The notes beneath the pieces are model-generated. The model worked only from the letters and a program-made list of their open reading frames with translations. It had not been told where the DNA came from and ran no database searches. Of a stretch of DNA of 11,322 nucleotides, positions 7,927 to 11,322 are shown in pieces. Every line of letters starts with the position of its first letter. The first letter of the stretch is position 1. Origin of the DNA: Saccoglossus kowalevskii (Eukaryota; Hemichordata; Enteropneusta; Harrimaniidae); assembly GCF_000003605.2 (NCBI RefSeq), contig NW_003121920.1, positions 2,849-14,170 of the forward strand, written 5' to 3'. A program made the position numbers and the translations under genes.

Positions 7927-8523
7927 ATGGGCGTTTCATACGCATTGGTTCTCTTGCTTTTCACGGTATCGGTAACAACTTGCTCGACGAATAGAGACAT
8001 GGTGTCAATATTGAAGAGGCTGATTATAAAACGTATACCAGATTCGATGCTGCCCCAGAAAAGGAACAACCATTGTGTTGAAATTCACACCGTATCCATG
8101 AATCCTGTGCGATATGTTCGAATTGATCATCGTGGTAATATGTCTATTATAAACGGTATAGGTAAGTGTCTCGCGTATCAGTTTGCTCATAAACCATATA
8201 TTAACACATATTACACACGTCAAATGACATTTGTATCTATCGCTTGAAAAAGATGATCGTATGTTCGGCAAGGGGAGTAGCGTTTAACAAACGTCGTTAG
8301 AATGAGACGCAATACCAACTGTATTCTATTATAATACGAGGTACGTTCATAACACAATTCATAAAGGTTCTTTACATGATTGATTTTAATTAAGATGGTT
8401 TCAGTCTTTACGACTGAAATACTGTTATTGTATGCCGCGCATTGGTATACACACTGCTACGACTGGCACATCTCATTTGCTGGCAGTTCCAGGCAGTTTG
8501 ATTGGTCTGTAAAAGCAGTTTAA
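7927..8523 (+). CDS. Small secreted protein, two exons (joined 7927-8161 and 8405-8523); possible FGF-like fold
   Basis: The proposed product is 117 residues, secreted. Exon 1 starts at the first in-frame ATG (context ACAATGG, A at -3, G at +4); the frame is open further upstream, but without an ATG. Residues 1-20 form a signal peptide: hydrophobic core LVLLLFTVSV, cleavage likely after TTCS. Lys-Arg pairs lie at 30-31, 35-36 and 45-46; mature cysteines are C50 and C96. Exon 1 ends at a near-perfect donor (G|GTAAGTG), phase 1; exon 2 follows GGTTTCAG and stays open for 38 codons to TAA 8521-8523. GC is about 40 percent in exon 1 and 44 percent in exon 2, above the background. By eye, RYVRIDHRGNMSII recalls the FGF segment YxxMNxxGxLY, and VFTTEILL...WHISFAGSSR recalls the following CxFxE...W strands. 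Against FGF: the first trefoil third is absent and the comparable vertebrate intron is phase 0. A processed peptide precursor is an alternative. The gene model is moderately supported; the family is not settled. Confidence 0.5.
8162..8404 (+). other. Intron, 243 bp, GT-AG, phase 1
   Basis: The donor GTAAGTG at 8162-8168 matches the metazoan consensus almost perfectly. The acceptor is GGTTTCAG ending at 8404, preceded by T-rich sequence with possible branch sites (TTGAT, TTAAT). Another acceptor-like TATTTCAG ends at 8637; it would add only GRFSC before a stop. The 8404 acceptor is preferred because it opens a 38-codon GC-richer exon followed directly by a poly(A) signal. Confidence 0.5.
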
Positions 8524-8551
8524 TCTATTGACATGAAGACTGTCTATAAAA

Positions 8552-8582
8552 AATAAACCATTATCTCAGGATGCTGGTGGTT
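8552..8582 (+). terminator. Poly(A) signal and GT-rich downstream element
   Basis: AATAAA at 8552-8557 lies 29 bp after the stop codon, and a GT-rich stretch (GATGCTGGTGGTTC, about 8570-8582) follows at the usual distance. This gives a 3' untranslated region of roughly 45-50 nt. A second AATAAA at 8807-8812 could serve a longer form. Confidence 0.45.
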
Positions 8583-9560
8583 CTACACAATATTTCGTGA
8601 ATTATTACTACGCACCATATTAATTCGAATATTTCAGGCCGTTTTAGTTGCTAGTGAAATATAAAGCTAATTTAAAATTCTCCCAACCTCAATTCCTCCC
8701 GTATCTAGTGGCGATTCATCACGGATTGAAATTTACTTATGAATGAATGACTACGCAATGAATACATACGATGAATAGAATAGTTTGACCCTATAATATA
8801 AGAATTAATAAACCCATGTAGTAATTTTCATGAGTTTGTCGCCATAGGCTCGAAACAAATGAACATTTTCACAATTGCATAATTAATGGGATATTGTAGA
8901 AGGCACGAAATATATTCCAAATAACAGATTTAACACCTAGAATGTACGTAGAGCAAAGCGTCGTGTAAACATAATTTTCATAAAATCGTTGATATGTTTT
9001 AACAAAACCCAGCGAAATTATTGATTAAATTATATAGAAATAACTGTAATACAGGGCAAACCAATGGTTGATGTGAAGGTTGGAGGGGACGGAATTAAAG
9101 AACTGTCCTTTTACTAATTTCGTCTTATGAATTGAGTCACGTACTCACACCCTGTTTTTTGGAGGGAAGTGGCGCAAAAAGTTAGCCGCAGTAGATACTG
9201 CCTAGCACATACAAAAATAAGTACATAACACCTACGACTCCAGACGCTTAAACAGTTTGAATCTGAACAAATGTCGACCAAAAAATGCGCATTTGTAGCC
9301 GCTGGGCTCTGCACGACTTGGAGTTGCCACGACTGACGCCACGTGTTGATATGATAAGAGATGAGTCAGGCGTATCAAGTCGGGCAGTATGCAGCGCTTA
9401 GCACACCGGAATTATTTTGTTAGGCCTTGCTGGCAAATGTTAACACTCACCGGGATGATGTCATCAGGACATAGATGTATGAACACTTTTTGATTGACGC
9501 GTATTCAAGATTGACCATATTCACACCTGTTCGTGACAAATTATGCGGTTTTCTATTTGC
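8583..9560. other. Intergenic stretch
   Basis: No gene is supported. The GC-richer patch 9114-9420 has a 66-codon minus-strand frame (9114-9314) with no recognisable domain. A short sequence at 9022-9055 resembles 1219-1249. Confidence 0.55.
9133..9368. promoter_or_regulatory. Two AP-1-type sites and an E-box
   Basis: TGAGTCA occurs at 9133-9139 and 9362-9368, and CACGTG at 9340-9345, all within a GC-richer 250-bp patch. These are exact consensus cores for AP-1 and for bHLH factors. Possible enhancer; no attached gene can be named. Confidence 0.2.
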
Positions 9561-9624
9561 TACTACATCATGAACATTATATTTATTACTACATCATGAA
9601 CATTATATTTATTACTACATCATG
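9561..9624. repeat. 26-bp tandem repeat, 2.5 copies
   Basis: TACTACATCATGAACATTAT plus ATTTAT repeats at 9561 and 9587, with a partial third copy from 9613. The copies are essentially identical, indicating a recent duplication. Confidence 0.9.
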
Positions 9625-9822
9625 TTTTATGTTCATTTAATGATCCCCGCTTTAGGATCGGTATTTTTGCTTTGTACACTTGATATTGCTTTCGTATTCA
9701 CCAATATCCTAGGTTTTATCTAAGACAGATTTTCCCAAAAGTGCAATTGACTGGTCACTTGTCTTGAATGTTGAATAACCCGGATAATTATGGTGACCAT
9801 GTTACATTGCCTTTTGACCTAA

Positions 9823-9857
9823 AAATCTAACTAATTTAAATCTAATCTAACTAATCT
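9823..9857. repeat. AATCTAACTAAT short repeat
   Basis: Two copies of AATCTAACTAAT separated by a TTAAATCT spacer. Confidence 0.7.
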
Positions 9858-9919
9858 TGTGTGAGATGCGTGGAGAATATGTGAGTAAAGTTTTAGGCGG
9901 TGCCATTTATTTTTACACT

Positions 9920-9950
9920 GATATACCGCAAATATGATATACCGCAAATA
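9920..9950. repeat. 16-bp direct repeat, two copies
   Basis: GATATACCGCAAATA occurs at 9920-9934 and again at 9936-9950, back to back with period 16. Confidence 0.9.
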
Positions 9951-10113
9951 CACATAATGTGACAATGACTTTTTGTTCTGAAAATCTAATTGGATCTAGC
10001 AGGTCACATGCATTTAAAGTTTTACTGTAGCTACTTATCACGTAAAGATTATTATTATACATCCGTCACGTAATAAGTGCCGTAATTTTGCGGTAATTTG
10101 TGGGGTATTTTCA

Positions 10114-10356
10114 TTAAGAAATGCGAATTCCAAATATGGAACGATTACGCGCGTTAGCGTCCTCTAATAATAAAAACATGGCAGCCGCCAGGGTCTGACC
10201 GGACTCCATACAAAGAAGATCCTCAATCTGTTCTAAACTTCTAGTATTTCGAAGTATCCTTCGGTGGAAAAGATGTATAATAATGAGGTTATTACGAGTA
10301 CACCGAAAACTTTGCACTCGGTCGGTCGATACTCCAGCTGTACTGTCTTCGTGCAT
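10114..10356 (-). CDS. 80-codon ORF of doubtful coding status
   Basis: The ATG at 10356-10354 has A at -3, and the frame runs 80 codons in a GC-richer patch. Residues 25-50 contain a basic segment (FHRRILRNTR) followed by LEQIEDLL. The C-terminus is AAAMFLLLEDANARNRSIFG and ends soon after. An internal ATG (10179-10177, context CTGCCATG) would start MFLLLEDANARNR, which weakly recalls the N-terminal lead of PIF/Harbinger transposases. That is a visual resemblance only, and no DDE domain follows. One arm of an inverted repeat lies inside the ORF. It may be a transposon remnant, an exon or chance. Confidence 0.18.
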   Translation of the reverse strand: MHEDSTAGVSTDRVQSFRCTRNNLIIIHLFHRRILRNTRSLEQIEDLLCMESGQTLAAAMFLLLEDANARNRSIFGIRIS

Positions 10357-10393
10357 ACTTTGAGGTATCTTCGTAATAACCTCATATTATTAT
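10277..10393. repeat. 21-bp inverted repeat with 73-bp loop
   Basis: ATAATAATGAGGTTATTACGA (10277-10297) is the reverse complement of TCGTAATAACCTCATATTATTAT (10371-10393) except for a two-base insertion in the right arm; the inner 15 bp match exactly. It could be a short foldback element or hairpin. No target-site duplication was identified with confidence. Confidence 0.7.
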
Positions 10394-11322
10394 GATGGCC
10401 TTATTAAAGAGCATGGACTAACTAAGAGTGCCGTCATATACTATTATATCAAATGTGGATATTGTGAAGGTCCAAAGAACGTTTTGAAAAAATCAAATCT
10501 TTATTATCCTACCCTATATACTAATTAAATATACAACATATTGACACATTACAGTTACGCTTTAAGAAAATCACAAATACATAATAATTGTATATCATTC
10601 TACATACATTGTTACAAACAAAACTCTTGTGAAGATTTTCTACACCTAATATGATATTATAAGCCAGAAATTGTTATGTTTGGCGAACACATTGCGCGGA
10701 TTTATTTCTTTATTTGTATAAAGCTGAATTTCTACCGAAATTATTTAAAAAATAAAGATATGAGTAAGTCAAATTCTTTAATTTCACGTCCATATATATT
10801 GATGATGAACTTTCCAGAACTCAAATTTCAGGAATTATATAGTGATTATATAATGTATTGAGTTGAACTTGAGACTACAAAATCTGCGTCACACTTAGAT
10901 ATTTGTCTTAAATTTGACTTTAAAGGTCAAGTTTCTCCAAAATTATATAACAATAGAGACACTTTTCTTAAAACTGTTATACCAAACGTTTTGAAATGTA
11001 CAACTGCCTTAACATTAAACAAGTTAAATGTAGTTAAATGCGATAATCCATATTGTTAGAGCTACATCGTTTCTAATTCGATGCAAATATGAAGATTGCG
11101 GTAGTCACATAAAAATAGCATATGTGCAGCATCGTATCATCAACATTAGTTCTCAAGATACTGTATTTATCCCATGAGCAGGTTATAACAGACCACCGGA
11201 AATTGCCACTGACCTGCAGACAAATATGTCATTGTAAAGATTTGTGATAAAACAGACTTTGTTATATGAATTATTAAACTAACTTCATCAAGTATACTGT
11301 TATGCTCTCGCACAGTTAAAAT
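10394..11322. other. AT-rich intergenic stretch
   Basis: No gene is supported. The plus-strand open frame at 10676-10861 is in very AT-rich sequence, has no signal peptide or domain, and is taken as chance. Confidence 0.6.

Noticed and set aside
8005-8271. Minus-strand 88-codon frame
   Set aside because: It is antisense to the better supported exon 1 and has no signals of its own.
8638-8654. Alternative second exon after TATTTCAG at 8637
   Set aside because: It would add only five residues; the acceptor at 8404 gives a long GC-richer exon with a properly placed poly(A) signal.
10676-10861. 61-codon plus-strand frame
   Set aside because: It is very AT-rich, with Lys/Tyr/Ile/Phe bias and no supporting features.

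Overview
The window looks like animal nuclear DNA. It is AT-rich, dominated by non-coding sequence, and holds minisatellites, short dispersed repeats, a textbook GT-AG intron, TATA and Inr-like promoter elements and AATAAA polyadenylation signals. There are no bacterial-style operons, ribosome binding sites or dense genes. The style (AT-rich, minisatellite-laden, short introns) would fit a marine or freshwater invertebrate such as a bivalve mollusc. That placement is an impression, not a proof. No tRNA, rRNA, CRISPR array or intact transposon was recognised.

Layout. 1-287 is a 21-bp minisatellite, followed by a 33-bp repeat (288-362). 363-2680 is AT-rich with no convincing gene. 2681-3017 has a promoter-like TATA box followed by several tiny ORFs. 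3018-5026 is intergenic and includes a dispersed-repeat copy (3376-3467). 5027-5065 is a 12-bp inverted repeat made of two perfect TGACGTCA (CRE) palindromes; the second CRE lies inside another copy of the same dispersed repeat (5048-5137). 5138-7439 is AT-rich with two low-complexity tracts. 7440-7747 is a degenerate tandem array carrying repeated CACGTAATA-type bZIP sites and ending in a tight bZIP-bZIP-forkhead cluster. Next comes the one well-supported gene: promoter 7757-7897, coding exon 1 at 7927-8161, intron 8162-8404, coding exon 2 at 8405-8523, and a poly(A) signal at 8552-8557. From 8583 to the end the sequence is mostly intergenic with short tandem repeats, plus a GC-richer patch at 10114-10393 holding a minus-strand 80-codon ORF and a 21-bp inverted repeat.

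The main discovery is the compact two-exon gene at 7895-8570. The proposed product is a 117-residue secreted protein with a clear signal peptide, three Lys-Arg sites and two mature cysteines. By eye, its exon 1/exon 2 junction region resembles the C-terminal half of the fibroblast growth factor beta-trefoil, but the N-terminal third of that fold is missing and the intron phase differs. The family assignment is therefore a hypothesis; the gene model is better supported than the family call. The upstream bZIP/forkhead-site array would be its natural regulatory region.
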